A stretch of 64,000 bases of DNA, taken from Clostridiaceae bacterium (GTDB taxonomy: Bacteria; Bacillota; Clostridia; DSM-8532). A program made the translations under genes and the position numbers. The notes beneath the pieces are model-generated. The model saw only the letters and a program-made list of their open reading frames with translations, had not been told where the DNA came from and made no database searches. Location: assembly GCA_012719545.1 (NCBI GenBank), contig JAAYAD010000065.1, forward strand, positions 36,828 to 100,827, written 5' to 3'. Shown one piece after another: positions 1-9,540 of the stretch; the first letter of the stretch is position 1; the number at the start of each line of letters is the position of its first letter.

Positions 1-251
1 AGGCAGGGGCACGGGTAATTGGAGTCAACAACAGGAACCTTAAAGATTTTACGGTAGATATAAATAACAGTCTTAGACTCAGAAAACTTGTGCCTGATAC
101 AGTCCTTTTTGTTGCAGAAAGCGGGATTAAATCAAAAGAAGACATCGATGCATTAAAGAAGGCAAAGGTAAACGGAGTTCTTATTGGAGAAACCCTGATG
201 CGAAGCCGCAACAAATGTGAAGCACTTAAAAAATTAAGGGGTGATGCATAA
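1..251 (+). CDS. trpC: Indole-3-glycerol phosphate synthase, C-terminal part (partial)
   Basis: The window opens inside this gene; reading frame 3 is open to the TAA at 249-251. TrpC closes the indole ring of carboxyphenylamino-deoxyribulose phosphate in tryptophan synthesis. The visible C-terminal third carries family motifs: IGVNNRNL near its start, then AESGI and LIGETLM, which form the phosphate-binding end of the TIM barrel. The stop codon shares its last base with the trpF ATG (TAATG), so the two are translationally coupled. The N-terminus and the promoter or attenuator of the operon lie outside the window. Identification is firm from motifs and neighbours. Confidence 0.93.
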   Translation, partial: AGARVIGVNNRNLKDFTVDINNSLRLRKLVPDTVLFVAESGIKSKEDIDALKKAKVNGVLIGETLMRSRNKCEALKKLRGDA

Positions 252-886
252 TGACCAAGGTTAAAATCTGCGGTCTTTCAAGGGAAGAAGACATCCTGGC
301 GGTAAACCGGTGGAAGCCTGATTACATTGGCTTTGTATTCGCCCCAAGCCGGCGCAGGGTAACCTTTGAAAAAGCCCGTTATTTAAAAAGTTTTCTAAAC
401 CCTGAAATAACAGCGGTAGGTGTATTTGTTGATGAGCCTCTTTATTATGTAATTTCCCTGGTGCTGGATGGAATAGTTGATGCTGTTCAGCTCCATGGAG
501 ATGAGGACGCATCCTACATAGAAAATCTTAAACAAAAGGTTTCATGTCCTGTTATTAAGGCAGTACGGGTAAAATCCAAGGAACAGATACTGGATGCAGA
601 AAAGCTTCCTTGTGACATGCTGCTTCTTGATTCGTACCAGGAAGATACTCTGGGCGGAAGCGGCAAAAGCTTTGATTATTCACTGATTCCTTCTCTTAAT
701 AAGCCCTTTTTTCTTGCAGGGGGGCTGAACGCATCCAATATTCAAAAGGCCATAATAACTTGTTCCCCATACGGTGTTGATATAAGCAGCGGTGTGGAGA
801 CAGATGGATTAAAAGATGAGCAAAAAATCCGGGAAATTATTGAGACCATATCAAGTTTTAGAAATGAAAGAGAGGCGGGAAAATGA
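251..886 (+). CDS. trpF: Phosphoribosylanthranilate isomerase
   Basis: TrpF carries out the Amadori rearrangement of phosphoribosylanthranilate to CdRP, in the cytosol. It has 211 residues, normal for a monofunctional enzyme. The N-terminal KICGL supplies the catalytic acid/base Cys7, and Asp127 in the LLLDSY strand is the expected catalytic partner. GVDISSGVE (about 175-183) is the phosphate-binding signature, and VQLHGDE (about 79-85) is also diagnostic. The start overlaps the trpC stop and the end overlaps trpB by four bases (ATGA), so it sits in a tightly coupled trpC-F-B-A operon. Confidence 0.96.
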   Translation: MTKVKICGLSREEDILAVNRWKPDYIGFVFAPSRRRVTFEKARYLKSFLNPEITAVGVFVDEPLYYVISLVLDGIVDAVQLHGDEDASYIENLKQKVSCPVIKAVRVKSKEQILDAEKLPCDMLLLDSYQEDTLGGSGKSFDYSLIPSLNKPFFLAGGLNASNIQKAIITCSPYGVDISSGVETDGLKDEQKIREIIETISSFRNEREAGK

Positions 887-2064
887 AAGGACGGTTTGGT
901 CCATATGGCGGGCAGTATATTCCTGAGACCCTTATGAGAGCTGTAATAGAGCTTGAAGAAGCCTATGAATTCTATAGCAGGGATGAAAGCTTCCAGAATG
1001 AGTTGGAGAATCTTCTTAAAAGCTATGCAGGAAGACCCTCTCTCCTCTATTTCGCTGAAAAAATGACAAAGGATCTTGGGGGAGCTAAAGTTTATCTCAA
1101 ACGTGAAGACCTTAACCATACCGGCTCTCATAAAATCAACAATGTTTTAGGCCAGGTGCTTCTTGCAAAGAAAATGGGCAAAAACCGTGTAATAGCCGAA
1201 ACAGGAGCCGGTCAGCACGGTGTGGCGACGGCTACGGCGGCTGCCCTTATGGGTATGGAATGCGTTATTTTTATGGGCAAAAAGGATATGGAGCGTCAGG
1301 CTCTCAACGTCTTTCGCATGCAGCTTCTTGGAGCCGAAGTCAGAGCCGTTGAGTCAGGAACACAGACATTAAAGGATGCCGTCAACGAGACTTTACGGGA
1401 ATGGTCATCAAGAATAGAAGACACCCATTACGTCCTTGGCTCTGTTATGGGGCCCCATCCCTTCCCTACCATCGTCCGTGATTTTCAAAAAATTATTGGC
1501 AAGGAAATAAAAGAGCAGCTTATGGAAAAGGAAGGCCGCCTTCCTGATGCGGTAATAGCCTGTGTGGGCGGCGGAAGCAACGCAATTGGGGCTTTTTACG
1601 AGTTCATCCCCCATGAATCGGTTATGCTCTTTGGATGTGAAGCCGGAGGATTGGGCGTAAACACTGATAAAAATGCCGCTACCATAGCAAACGGAAAAGT
1701 GGGAGTATTCCACGGAATGAAATCATATTTCTGCCAGGACCAGTACGGACAAATATCCCCGGTTCATTCCATTTCCGCAGGCCTGGATTATCCCGGAATA
1801 GGCCCTGAGCACGCTATGCTCCATGATATAAAAAGAGCCAAATATGTACCCGTTACCGATAATGAAGCAGTTGAAGCCTTTGAATACCTGTCAAGAACCG
1901 AAGGTATTATTCCGGCCATCGAAAGCGCCCATGCTGTGGCATATGCCATTAAGCTTGCACCGCAAATGGGCAGGGATAAAATTATCGTTGTAAATTTATC
2001 CGGAAGAGGGGACAAGGACGTGGCACAAATTGCCCGGTACAAAGGGGTGAATATAAATGAGTAA
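883..2064 (+). CDS. trpB: Tryptophan synthase beta chain
   Basis: TrpB condenses indole with serine using pyridoxal phosphate and works as an alpha2beta2 complex with TrpA. The 393-residue length is typical. HTGSHKINN (79-87) carries the PLP Schiff-base Lys84, AETGAGQHG is the catalytic and indole-channel segment, and GGGSNAIG binds the PLP phosphate. It starts with an ATGA overlap on trpF, and its end overlaps the trpA start by 8 bases, which favours equal synthesis of the two subunits. It is TrpB1-like rather than the longer TrpB2 form. Nothing unusual is visible. Confidence 0.97.
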   Translation: MKGRFGPYGGQYIPETLMRAVIELEEAYEFYSRDESFQNELENLLKSYAGRPSLLYFAEKMTKDLGGAKVYLKREDLNHTGSHKINNVLGQVLLAKKMGKNRVIAETGAGQHGVATATAAALMGMECVIFMGKKDMERQALNVFRMQLLGAEVRAVESGTQTLKDAVNETLREWSSRIEDTHYVLGSVMGPHPFPTIVRDFQKIIGKEIKEQLMEKEGRLPDAVIACVGGGSNAIGAFYEFIPHESVMLFGCEAGGLGVNTDKNAATIANGKVGVFHGMKSYFCQDQYGQISPVHSISAGLDYPGIGPEHAMLHDIKRAKYVPVTDNEAVEAFEYLSRTEGIIPAIESAHAVAYAIKLAPQMGRDKIIVVNLSGRGDKDVAQIARYKGVNINE

Positions 2065-2830
2065 ATTGCAGAATGCCTTTTCACATGGTAAAGCCTTCAT
2101 TCCATTTATTACTGCCGGCGATCCTTCTCTTGATGTAACCGAAGAATTAATCTATGCCATGGAGGAAGCGGGAGCCAACCTCATTGAAATTGGAATTCCC
2201 TTTTCCGATCCTGTTGCCGAAGGAGTTGTAATTCAGAAGGCAAGCAAGAGAGCTTTATTGTCGGGAACAACCACCGAAAAAATATTTGGCATGGTTGAAC
2301 GGATCCGAAAAAATACCGATATTCCTCTGGCTTTTATGACATATTTAAATCCCATACTGGCTTACGGGAAGAAGCAATTTTTAAATATTGCCGGAAATTT
2401 GGGAATGGATGCCCTTATTGTGCCCGACATGCCCTTTGAGGAGCAGTATGAACTTCTGCCCGACTGCAGAGCGAACAATATTGACCTGATATCCTTAATT
2501 GCCCCCACCTCAAAGGAGCGCATAGCCAAAATTGCCGCCGGCGCACAAGGCTTTGTCTATTGTGTTTCATCCATGGGAACAACGGGGGTGCGCGAGAAAT
2601 TTTCAGCAGAAATAAGGAATATGGTTGCACAGGTTAAGGAAATAAAAGATATACCATGCGCAGTGGGTTTTGGTATTTCCATTCCTCAGCAGGCCCGGGA
2701 AATAGCTTCTTTTTCCGACGGAGTAATTGTAGGAAGCGCCATTGTAAGAATTGTTGAGCAATACGGGAGCAAAGCCATAAATCATGTGCGGGATTATGTA
2801 TGCCGCATGAAAGAGGCAATAAAAGAATAA
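2057..2830 (+). CDS. trpA: Tryptophan synthase alpha chain
   Basis: TrpA cleaves indole-3-glycerol phosphate and channels indole to TrpB. It has 257 residues and TIM-barrel motifs: [11 protein letters not shown] holds catalytic Glu44 and Asp51, and VGFGIS and VIVGSAIV form the phosphate-binding end. Its ATG lies 8 bases inside trpB. It is the last gene of the visible trp operon. The following 118 bases hold no convincing U-tract terminator before the tRNA promoter, so read-through into the tRNA region is possible. Confidence 0.97.
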   Translation: MSKLQNAFSHGKAFIPFITAGDPSLDVTEELIYAMEEAGANLIEIGIPFSDPVAEGVVIQKASKRALLSGTTTEKIFGMVERIRKNTDIPLAFMTYLNPILAYGKKQFLNIAGNLGMDALIVPDMPFEEQYELLPDCRANNIDLISLIAPTSKERIAKIAAGAQGFVYCVSSMGTTGVREKFSAEIRNMVAQVKEIKDIPCAVGFGISIPQQAREIASFSDGVIVGSAIVRIVEQYGSKAINHVRDYVCRMKEAIKE

Positions 2831-2903
2831 GATACAAGCTTAAACTGTGTTTCATAAACAGCTTAATCAAAGCATATCCATATAAAGTCATATGCTAAAT
2901 ATC

Positions 2904-2933
2904 TTGACATTCAAAACATCAATATCGTATAAT
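2904..2933 (+). promoter_or_regulatory. Sigma-A-type promoter of tRNA-Arg(CCT)
   Basis: A perfect TTGACA (2904-2909) and a perfect TATAAT (2928-2933) are separated by 18 bp. The tRNA 5' end lies 15 bp downstream of the -10 box, which fits a stable-RNA promoter. Confidence 0.8.
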
Positions 2934-2948
2934 AGCTTGTGCATTTAT

Positions 2949-3025
2949 ACGCCCGTAGCTCAGTAGGATAGAGCACAAGTTTCCTAAACTTGGTGTCGCA
3001 CGTTCGAATCGTGTCGGGCGTACCA
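2949..3025 (+). tRNA. tRNA-Arg, anticodon CCT
   Basis: A complete cloverleaf is visible. The acceptor stem ACGCCCG (2949-2955) pairs fully with CGGGCGT (3015-3021). The anticodon stem CAAGT/ACTTG encloses loop TTCCTAA with anticodon CCT at 2983-2985, which reads AGG. The T-arm holds TTCGAAT. CCA is genomically encoded at 3023-3025. It has its own promoter and an immediate terminator, so it is an independent unit between the trp operon and lpdA. Confidence 0.95.
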
Positions 3026-3056
3026 AGGGCTTCAAGAAATCTTGAAGCCCTTTTTT
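3025..3056 (+). terminator. Rho-independent terminator of tRNA-Arg(CCT)
   Basis: Stem GGGCTTCAAG (3027-3036) pairs with CTTGAAGCCC (3041-3050) across the loop AAAT and is followed by six T. Confidence 0.92.
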
Positions 3057-3225
3057 AGTGCCTATGCTGCACTTTCAGCAAACTTATTAGGTTTAATTCC
3101 AAATAAACTTTTACTTTTGGGAAAACGTTGGGAAAAGGATTTTCCTTATTTTTCTATCCTTCAGCAATGCTTTTTATACCTTGTAATACAAATTTATATA
3201 CCAGTCTTTTTATTATTAATTGGGA

Positions 3226-3254
3226 TTGATAATTTGGCTCCGGTGCATTTTAAT
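3226..3254 (+). promoter_or_regulatory. Probable promoter of the dihydrolipoamide dehydrogenase gene
   Basis: TTGATA (3226-3231), a 17-bp spacer and TTTAAT (3249-3254). The start codon is 40 bp downstream with an AAAGGAG ribosome site between. Confidence 0.5.
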
Positions 3255-3294
3255 ATAAGTATGGTAATTACCCCTAAGCAAAGGAGAAGGATTC

Positions 3295-4665
3295 ATGGTA
3301 TATGATCTTATAGTACTTGGCGGTGGCCCGGCAGGCTGCTTAGCTTCAGAACGCGCAGGACACGCAGGATTAAAGGTACTGCTTATTGAAAAAAGCAATG
3401 TGGGCGGCGTGTGCCTTAATGAAGGATGCATACCCACAAAAACTCTTTTGTACAGCGCAAAATTACTGGATAACGCAAAATCAGCCGAAAAATACGGCAT
3501 AACGGTTTCCGGCATTTCCATAGACCACAGAAAAGTCATAGAACGTAAAAACAAGGTAGTAAGAACCCTTACTGTAGGTGTTAAGTCGGCTTTGAAAGCC
3601 AATGGCGTAACCCTTGTTGATGGTAATGGTGTTATTCAGGGAAAAGACCAGGATGGTTTCAAAGTTTCAGTAAATGAAGAAACCTATACAGGAAAGCGCC
3701 TTTTAATTGCAACAGGTTCTTCTCCCTCTGTCCCTCCCATACCCGGCCTAAAGGAAGGCCTTGAGTCCGGAATGGTACTTACAAACCGCGAGATATTAAA
3801 CCTTAATGATGTACCGGAAGAGCTGGTTGTAATAGGCGGAGGCGTAATCGGCCTTGAAATGGCATCATATTTTAACAGTGCAGGTTCCAAAACAACAATT
3901 ATTGAAATGCTTGATCATATTGGCGGGGATAATGATTCGGAACTTACAAAGCTTCTTCAAAAAGAATATGAAAAGAAGGGCATTAACTTCCATTTGAATT
4001 CAAGGGTTACAGGCATTGATACCAACGGTGTTCATTTTGAGATCAACGGAGAATCAAAATTTGTTCCTGCTGAGAAGGTCTTACTGTCAGTTGGAAGAAG
4101 GCCTAATATCAATGGAATTGGCCTAGAAAATATAAATGTTGCAACCCAAAACGGTGCTATCGTTACAGATGACAGGATGCAGACGAATATTCCGGACGTT
4201 TATGCCGCAGGAGATGTGAACGGCAGATACATGCTCGCCCATACTGCTTACAGAGAGGCAGAAGTTGCAGTGAACAACATGCTTGGAAAAGAAGACAGGA
4301 TGAATTATAATGCAATTCCTTCAGTTATATATACCAATCCGGAGCTTGCATCGGTGGGCGAAACTGAAGCAGGCGCATTGTTAAAGGGCATGGACATTGC
4401 TGTTGTAAAAGTCCCCATGCGTTTTTCAGGAAGATACTTGGCCGAAAACGAGGGAGGAAACGGAGTATTTAAGCTTGTTTTCGATAAAAAGCAAGGTAAA
4501 GTCATTGGAGCATCAGCCCTTGGCAATTACTCATCCGAATTTATCATTGCATGCGGAATTATAATTGAAAAGGGACTAACCCTAGAAGACATCAAAAAAA
4601 CAGTCTTCCCCCATCCTACCGTATGCGAGGTCATAAGAGAAGCTGTTTTTCAGCTGAACATATAA
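3295..4665 (+). CDS. lpdA: Dihydrolipoamide dehydrogenase (E3)
   Basis: This FAD disulfide oxidoreductase reoxidises dihydrolipoyl groups with NAD+. It has 456 residues. The N-terminal FAD motif GGGPAG (9-14) is followed by the redox disulfide in GGVCLNEGCIPTK (Cys40/Cys45). An NAD-binding GGGVIGLEMA lies mid-protein, and the C-terminal dimerisation domain has FPHPTVCE, with His440 and Glu445 as the expected catalytic dyad. The ATG follows AAAGGAG. No E1, E2 or lipoyl-protein gene is adjacent, so the partner complex (2-oxoacid dehydrogenase, acetoin or glycine cleavage) cannot be assigned here. Confidence 0.93.
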   Translation: MVYDLIVLGGGPAGCLASERAGHAGLKVLLIEKSNVGGVCLNEGCIPTKTLLYSAKLLDNAKSAEKYGITVSGISIDHRKVIERKNKVVRTLTVGVKSALKANGVTLVDGNGVIQGKDQDGFKVSVNEETYTGKRLLIATGSSPSVPPIPGLKEGLESGMVLTNREILNLNDVPEELVVIGGGVIGLEMASYFNSAGSKTTIIEMLDHIGGDNDSELTKLLQKEYEKKGINFHLNSRVTGIDTNGVHFEINGESKFVPAEKVLLSVGRRPNINGIGLENINVATQNGAIVTDDRMQTNIPDVYAAGDVNGRYMLAHTAYREAEVAVNNMLGKEDRMNYNAIPSVIYTNPELASVGETEAGALLKGMDIAVVKVPMRFSGRYLAENEGGNGVFKLVFDKKQGKVIGASALGNYSSEFIIACGIIIEKGLTLEDIKKTVFPHPTVCEVIREAVFQLNI

Positions 4666-4820
4666 CAGAACCCATTAACAAGGATGCATGGACAGCGTCG
4701 GATAATTCAAAATTGTCATCTTGTCTTCACTTGGCATAAATTATTTTTTATTAAGTATTGTATTACCCGGGAAATCAAAAAAGTAAGCCAACATGAAAGG
4801 CTCACAAAATAAGGCTAATA

Positions 4821-4857
4821 AAAAATAGCGAGGAAATCATACTCCTCGCTATTTTTT
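4821..4857. terminator. Bidirectional terminator between lpdA and the ABC exporter
   Basis: AAAAATAGCGAGGA (4821-4834) pairs with TCCTCGCTATTTTT (4843-4856). The A and T runs on the two sides allow termination of convergent transcripts from both strands. Confidence 0.85.
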
Positions 4858-4892
4858 ATTTTCAGGTTACTAAGCTTTAGTTATTGACTTTA

Positions 4893-6461
4893 TTAACCTG
4901 CTACCTCTATATTGTCAAGAATTCCTGCTGAAAGGATATATAAGGTTAACGCAAGGATTAATCCCGTTCCTCCCATTGCAAATATTGTCCAGAACTCGCT
5001 TCCGGTTACAGCACCTGCAACAATGGCTGAAACTATGCTTGGAATAAGGATTAACAGGGTAACCATCAATTTAATAAAGAATACCAGTGTCTTGCCGTGG
5101 ATCTTTCCCAAAAGCTTTCTGCATAACACATCGGTATACACAAACACACCGCCATAGGCAATGTAGGTAAGAGCGCAGGCTGCAATGGTACCGATATCAG
5201 ACTTAAAGAGTAAACCTGAAATTACTGACAGAATAACCCCGTCGGCCAAATTTTTCACATGCTCGGCAAAAGTGGCGTAGAAAAGCTTTTTATGGGACGA
5301 AGCAGGAATAAGATATATATAATGCTTTTCAAGCTCCGTGTTAAGCCTTCCCTGCATCTGGAATATCAACAGCATATAAACGCTGAAGCAAACCACCAGA
5401 AGCATGGAAAAGTCATGAACCTCGTCAGGCATTATGAATCTGAAGCCTATTCCTGCAATAATAATCCAGAGGGTAGTACTGTCAATAAAGAAAAAGTGAG
5501 AATATCTCCTTATATCCAAAAGCTGGCGTGAGAAAATGACACTGGCACCTTTTCCCCCCAGCTTAAAATTTTCTTTATTTTTGATTTTTTCATTAAACTT
5601 AATGGATTTTCCTTCACGCTTGGCTTTTAAGGCCGATTCAACGTATTCTGTACCTACCAGTACATCTTCGTAGAAGTCAAGTTTCATAAAGTACAGAAAA
5701 ATTGATATCCCTACTATAAGTGCCAGCATTCCTGATGCCCCCACCCAGAATTCAGGGGTAAAGCCTGATACTGCGTAAGAGGCTATGGATGCGGTCCATC
5801 CAATTACAGGAAAGTATTTGAATACTGGATTATTAAAAACTGTCTCAATTGTACTGCCCAGATTTCTGGTCTGGGAAAGGCTTATTAAAGCTATGGCCCC
5901 AATTGCCAAAACAGCGATGTTTAATATTCTCTTTAAAATTTGTCTTCTTTTCTTTTCCTTTGAGGACCAGGAATATATAATTATGCTGATGAGGGGGAAG
6001 GATAATGCGTAAGCCGCCACAGCAGCAAGCAGCATCCATATGCCATAAGGCTGAAGAACAAAATTATTCTTAATATTGGGAATCTGAAAAAAAGTCAGTA
6101 TGACCATTATAAAGGTACCACCGATATTTTTCAGAAAGCCATAGAGCAATACATCATTTGGCCTTATTGGCGATGTAAATAAAAAATTTACATCAGCCAT
6201 GCGAAAATAGGTACTTCCCTTTTCAATTCCCACACTCAAAGATGTGTAATACATAATTGTAAATACAAGAACCGCAATTCCATTAAACAGTTCCGGTGGC
6301 GCCGACCTTATATTTCCGCCGGATCCTGACATGGAGAGAATCAGCGTAAGGGCCAAAAAAGCTATTACAACTATGTAGCCAATGAGTGTTGAGAACTTTT
6401 TAAATACGCCCTTAATAATGTTTTTAAGGCTTCTTCTGATAATAAAAAGCAGTGCGCTCAT
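4893..6461 (-). CDS. ABC exporter permease (putative ABC_export family)
   Basis: A 522-residue integral membrane protein with roughly a dozen hydrophobic segments in two halves, separated by a charged cytoplasmic loop rich in Lys/Glu (about residues 270-310). This matches Firmicute putative ABC exporter permeases paired with a single short ATPase. Its ATG overlaps the stop of the upstream ATPase gene by four bases (ATGA) after an AAGGAGG site, so both are made from one message. The substrate cannot be inferred. A bidirectional terminator follows the gene. Confidence 0.8.
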   Translation of the reverse strand: MSALLFIIRRSLKNIIKGVFKKFSTLIGYIVVIAFLALTLILSMSGSGGNIRSAPPELFNGIAVLVFTIMYYTSLSVGIEKGSTYFRMADVNFLFTSPIRPNDVLLYGFLKNIGGTFIMVILTFFQIPNIKNNFVLQPYGIWMLLAAVAAYALSFPLISIIIYSWSSKEKKRRQILKRILNIAVLAIGAIALISLSQTRNLGSTIETVFNNPVFKYFPVIGWTASIASYAVSGFTPEFWVGASGMLALIVGISIFLYFMKLDFYEDVLVGTEYVESALKAKREGKSIKFNEKIKNKENFKLGGKGASVIFSRQLLDIRRYSHFFFIDSTTLWIIIAGIGFRFIMPDEVHDFSMLLVVCFSVYMLLIFQMQGRLNTELEKHYIYLIPASSHKKLFYATFAEHVKNLADGVILSVISGLLFKSDIGTIAACALTYIAYGGVFVYTDVLCRKLLGKIHGKTLVFFIKLMVTLLILIPSIVSAIVAGAVTGSEFWTIFAMGGTGLILALTLYILSAGILDNIEVAG

Positions 6462-7165
6462 TGGCCTTCCTCCTTATCGGTAACCGAGAAGAATACCTGT
6501 TCAAGGGATTCCCCGCTTGCTTCCATTTCAGCCCTGGTACGGTTGACCTTAATTTCACCCTTATTCATAATAAGAACCTTATCCCATACCTCTTCTATGG
6601 AATCTATAATATGGGTGCTTATTAATACCGCACAACCTGAATTTTTAAGTTCAACAAAAATATCTTTCAATTCCTTTATGGCTTTGGGGTCAAGACCAAT
6701 CATGGGTTCGTCGAACATAATCATTTTAGGATTAATAAGAAGGGCACAGCAAATGCTCACCTTCTGCTGCATACCTTTTGAAAGCTCTTTACCCAGCATT
6801 TTTTTCTTATCATCCATGTCAAACCGGACAAGGAGCTTTTCTGCCTGTTCAGCCCAGTCCTTCAGCTCATATGCCCTTGCAATAAACTCCAGATGTTCCC
6901 AGACAGTAAGGGACTCATAAATAGCCGGTGATTCGGGTACATATCCAAATACCCTTTTAGCCCCAATGGTTTTATTTTCCTTTCCATCAATGGTGATACT
7001 TCCGTCAAAGCGCAAAAGCCCGGCAATTGATTTGATGGTGGTGCTCTTTCCCGCTCCGTTAGGTCCCAAAAGAACTCCAATTTCTCCCGGATAGACCTCA
7101 AATGACACGTCCTTAACAGCTTCAACTTTTTCGTACTTCTTTGACAAATTCTTTACTACCAGCAT
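6458..7165 (-). CDS. ABC transporter ATP-binding protein
   Basis: A single nucleotide-binding domain of 235 residues that should power the permease encoded downstream. Walker A is GPNGAGKST (34-42), the signature is LSKGMQQ (about 128-134) and Walker B is MIMFDEP (about 148-154) followed by the D-loop GLDP. The H-loop lies in ISTHIID. Signature LSKGM in place of LSGGQ is common in export ATPases of this type. The start follows AAAGGAGG. The upstream region contains a 16-bp inverted repeat that may be an operator. Confidence 0.93.
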   Translation of the reverse strand: MLVVKNLSKKYEKVEAVKDVSFEVYPGEIGVLLGPNGAGKSTTIKSIAGLLRFDGSITIDGKENKTIGAKRVFGYVPESPAIYESLTVWEHLEFIARAYELKDWAEQAEKLLVRFDMDDKKKMLGKELSKGMQQKVSICCALLINPKMIMFDEPMIGLDPKAIKELKDIFVELKNSGCAVLISTHIIDSIEEVWDKVLIMNKGEIKVNRTRAEMEASGESLEQVFFSVTDKEEGQ

Positions 7166-7226
7166 GATAAACCTCCTTTATGCTAAAAAAGTCCCTACTC
7201 GAGTAATGGTCAAGCAGAGACTTCCC

Positions 7227-7242
7227 TGTATCAAATGATACA
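7227..7242. promoter_or_regulatory. Inverted repeat upstream of the ABC exporter, possible operator
   Basis: TGTATCA-AA-TGATACA, 7-bp arms with a 2-bp centre, lies 62-77 bp upstream of the ATPase start. An ACTCGAGT palindrome is closer to the gene. GntR/YtrA-type repressors often control such exporters, but no regulator gene is adjacent, so the binding protein is unknown. Confidence 0.4.
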
Positions 7243-7291
7243 ATGATGCTAAAGTAATTTATATTTTGATTGGTCTTTTATTATACGCTTC

Positions 7292-7786
7292 TTATGCTGC
7301 ACCACAGCATTTTTTATATTTTTTGCCGCTGCCGCAGGGACAGGGATCGTTCCTTCCCACCTTATTGCTTACAGCACGATGGTCTTCATTATACTGCTTT
7401 CTGATTGCGGCACGCTCTTCTTCGCTTAAGATGCCATTCCATTCTTTTAACTCATAGAGCCATGATGCCTTGGCGTTAAGCATATTATAAAAGAGCTTCT
7501 CAAACACTATATTTGCCTTGATTTCACTTTCAGCTTCAAGTTTCTCAAGTTCCAGCTCATTTTCAAGGCTTGTATTAATCCCATCCAGAAAACCCATAAA
7601 GGTGACATTGTCCATATTATAGGTCTTTGCCAGATCCTCAAAACGGCCTTCAAGGGTTTTGGTGTTGGATGCCAGAATAGTTTTGTAGGCTTCTGTTTCT
7701 TTTTCCAGATAGTTTTTGAAGATCCTCTGGCTTTGAGGGTTTTTCTGATCTTCCAAAACTCTCTGCCATTCTTTGTAAAGACTCAT
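7292..7786 (-). CDS. SEC-C motif protein
   Basis: A 164-residue protein. Residues 1-135 are predicted helical and charged with no recognised catalytic motif. The C-terminus is a SEC-C zinc finger, [19 protein letters not shown] (about 144-162), with the canonical Cys-x-Cys and Cys-Cys ligands, as at the end of SecA and many unrelated proteins. The start follows GAGGAG with good spacing. It follows argS on the same strand with a gap of about 50 bp, so it may be in the same transcript. Its role is unknown; a SecA-like function should not be assumed. Confidence 0.8.
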   Translation of the reverse strand: MSLYKEWQRVLEDQKNPQSQRIFKNYLEKETEAYKTILASNTKTLEGRFEDLAKTYNMDNVTFMGFLDGINTSLENELELEKLEAESEIKANIVFEKLFYNMLNAKASWLYELKEWNGILSEEERAAIRKQYNEDHRAVSNKVGRNDPCPCGSGKKYKKCCGAA

Positions 7787-7834
7787 AAGTATTCTCCTCT
7801 CATTATATCAGAGCGTTATTACAAGTAAATATTT

Positions 7835-9529
7835 TTACATCTTTTCAGGTGCAGTAATGCTTATCAGATCCAAAACGTTCTTTATTACTATCCTTGTACA
7901 GTCCACCAAAGTTAAGCGCGCCATCATAAGCTCTTCTTTCTCGCCCCTTACACGGCATGCATTGTAGAAGCTGTGGAAATGTCCTGCTACATCCATAACA
8001 TACCGGGTAATTCTGCTGGGTTCAAGTGTTTTTGCCGACAGAGCTATTTCCTCTGGATACTCGGCAAGCTTTCTCATAAGCTCAATTTCCTCAGGCTCCT
8101 TAAGAAGCTTCAAGTTTACCGATTCTATGGGCCTTAAGGTTACCCCTTCCTCTGAAAGCTTTCTTAAAATGCTGCAGATGCGCGCATGGGCATACTGAAC
8201 ATAATAAACTGGATTTTCATTGGATTGCTTAACAGCAAGGTCCAGGTCAAAGTCCAGATGGCTTCCGGAGGTCTTGAGGTTAAAGATAAAGCGTGCGGCG
8301 TCACGTCCAACTTCCTCCAAAAGATCTCCTAATGATATGGCTCTGCCCGTCCTCTTTGACATACGGGCAATCTCACCGTTCCTGTAAAGGCGCACAAGCT
8401 GGAAGAGCACTACCTGGAAGCGCTCCTTGTCAACCCCGAAGGGAGTCATGGCAGCCTTCATGCGCTCTACATGTCCGTGATGGTCTGCTCCCCACAGGTC
8501 TATAACCCAGTCAAAGCCTCTGGTAATGAATTTATTGCGGTGATATGCAATATCTGCTGCCATATAGGTGGGAACGCCGTTGTTTCTGATAAGAACCTCA
8601 TCCTTCTCAAGGCCAAGCTTTTCACCACTTAACCAGACAGCGCCGTCCTTTTCAACCGTGTATCCGTTTTTCTTAAGGAACTCTACAGTCTCCATTACAG
8701 CTCCGCTGTCATGGAGGGACTTTTCAGAGAACCATACGTCATACTCTATGCCATAGTCCTTAAGCACATCACGGATTCTCTGTATATTGATGGGAAGTGC
8801 ATAATTAACAAGAGCTTCACGTCTTTCTTCAGGTGTCTTGTTAAGCAATACATCTCCGTACTGACGAATATATTCCTTTACATGGTCTATTATATCCTCG
8901 CCATAATAGCCGTCCTCGGGAAACTCAACCTTGTCCTCGCCAAGGAAATGCTGCAAATAGCGTGCTTCCAGAGACTGGCCAAAACGCTCAATCTGATTTC
9001 CCGCATCGTTAATGTAAAATTCACGTGTTACGTCATATCCGGCTTTTTTAAGTACGCTTGCTATGCAGTCACCCAAAGCACCGCCTCTGGCATTGCCCAT
9101 GTGAAGGGGCCCTGTGGGATTGGCGCTTACAAACTCAACGTTAACCTTTACGCCTTTTCCTATGTCCACCTCTCCGTAACGCTCCTTCTTGCGCTGGATA
9201 ATGTGAAGGGCATCATAGAGCCAGTCTTTTTTAAGATAAAAATTAAGAAAGCCAGGGCCAGCAATTTCGGCTTTTTCTATATATGTTCCCTCAAAATCAA
9301 GCTCTGGCGCCAAAATTTCAGCGGTTTTCCTGGGAGGGAGCTTTGCCTGCCTTGCAACCTGCATGGCAATATTGGTTGAGAAATCACCAAATCCTCTTTC
9401 TCTTGGAACTTCCACCAGCATCTCAGGAAGATCAATATGAGGAAGGCTTCCTTTTTTCTCACATTCAACAAAAGCTTTTTTAACTACCGAAATAATCTCT
9501 TCACGTATCTTAACAAAGATATTATCCAT
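7835..9529 (-). CDS. argS: Arginyl-tRNA synthetase
   Basis: A class I synthetase that charges tRNA-Arg, of which two genes lie in this window. It has 564 residues, the usual length. The HIGH-equivalent region is FVSANPTGPLHMGNARGG (about 133-150), and the second signature is present as MSKR. The N-terminal Add1 domain and the C-terminal DALR anticodon-binding domain are intact. The start follows AAGGAG. The order ddl, DUF1934 protein, argS on one strand with short gaps suggests an operon; pairing of a YwiB-like gene with argS is also seen in Bacillus. Confidence 0.97.
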   Translation of the reverse strand: MDNIFVKIREEIISVVKKAFVECEKKGSLPHIDLPEMLVEVPRERGFGDFSTNIAMQVARQAKLPPRKTAEILAPELDFEGTYIEKAEIAGPGFLNFYLKKDWLYDALHIIQRKKERYGEVDIGKGVKVNVEFVSANPTGPLHMGNARGGALGDCIASVLKKAGYDVTREFYINDAGNQIERFGQSLEARYLQHFLGEDKVEFPEDGYYGEDIIDHVKEYIRQYGDVLLNKTPEERREALVNYALPINIQRIRDVLKDYGIEYDVWFSEKSLHDSGAVMETVEFLKKNGYTVEKDGAVWLSGEKLGLEKDEVLIRNNGVPTYMAADIAYHRNKFITRGFDWVIDLWGADHHGHVERMKAAMTPFGVDKERFQVVLFQLVRLYRNGEIARMSKRTGRAISLGDLLEEVGRDAARFIFNLKTSGSHLDFDLDLAVKQSNENPVYYVQYAHARICSILRKLSEEGVTLRPIESVNLKLLKEPEEIELMRKLAEYPEEIALSAKTLEPSRITRYVMDVAGHFHSFYNACRVRGEKEELMMARLTLVDCTRIVIKNVLDLISITAPEKM

Positions 9530-9540
9530 ATTCGTGCTCC

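Noticed and set aside
3042..3305. 87-codon plus-strand frame between the tRNA terminator and lpdA
   Set aside because: It starts inside the tRNA terminator, has no ribosome site and overlaps the lpdA promoter and ribosome site.
4684..4697. 14-base word GCATGGACAGCGTC shared (inverted) with about 15543-15556
   Set aside because: Words of this length are expected to recur by chance in 64 kb; no longer similarity supports a repeat family.
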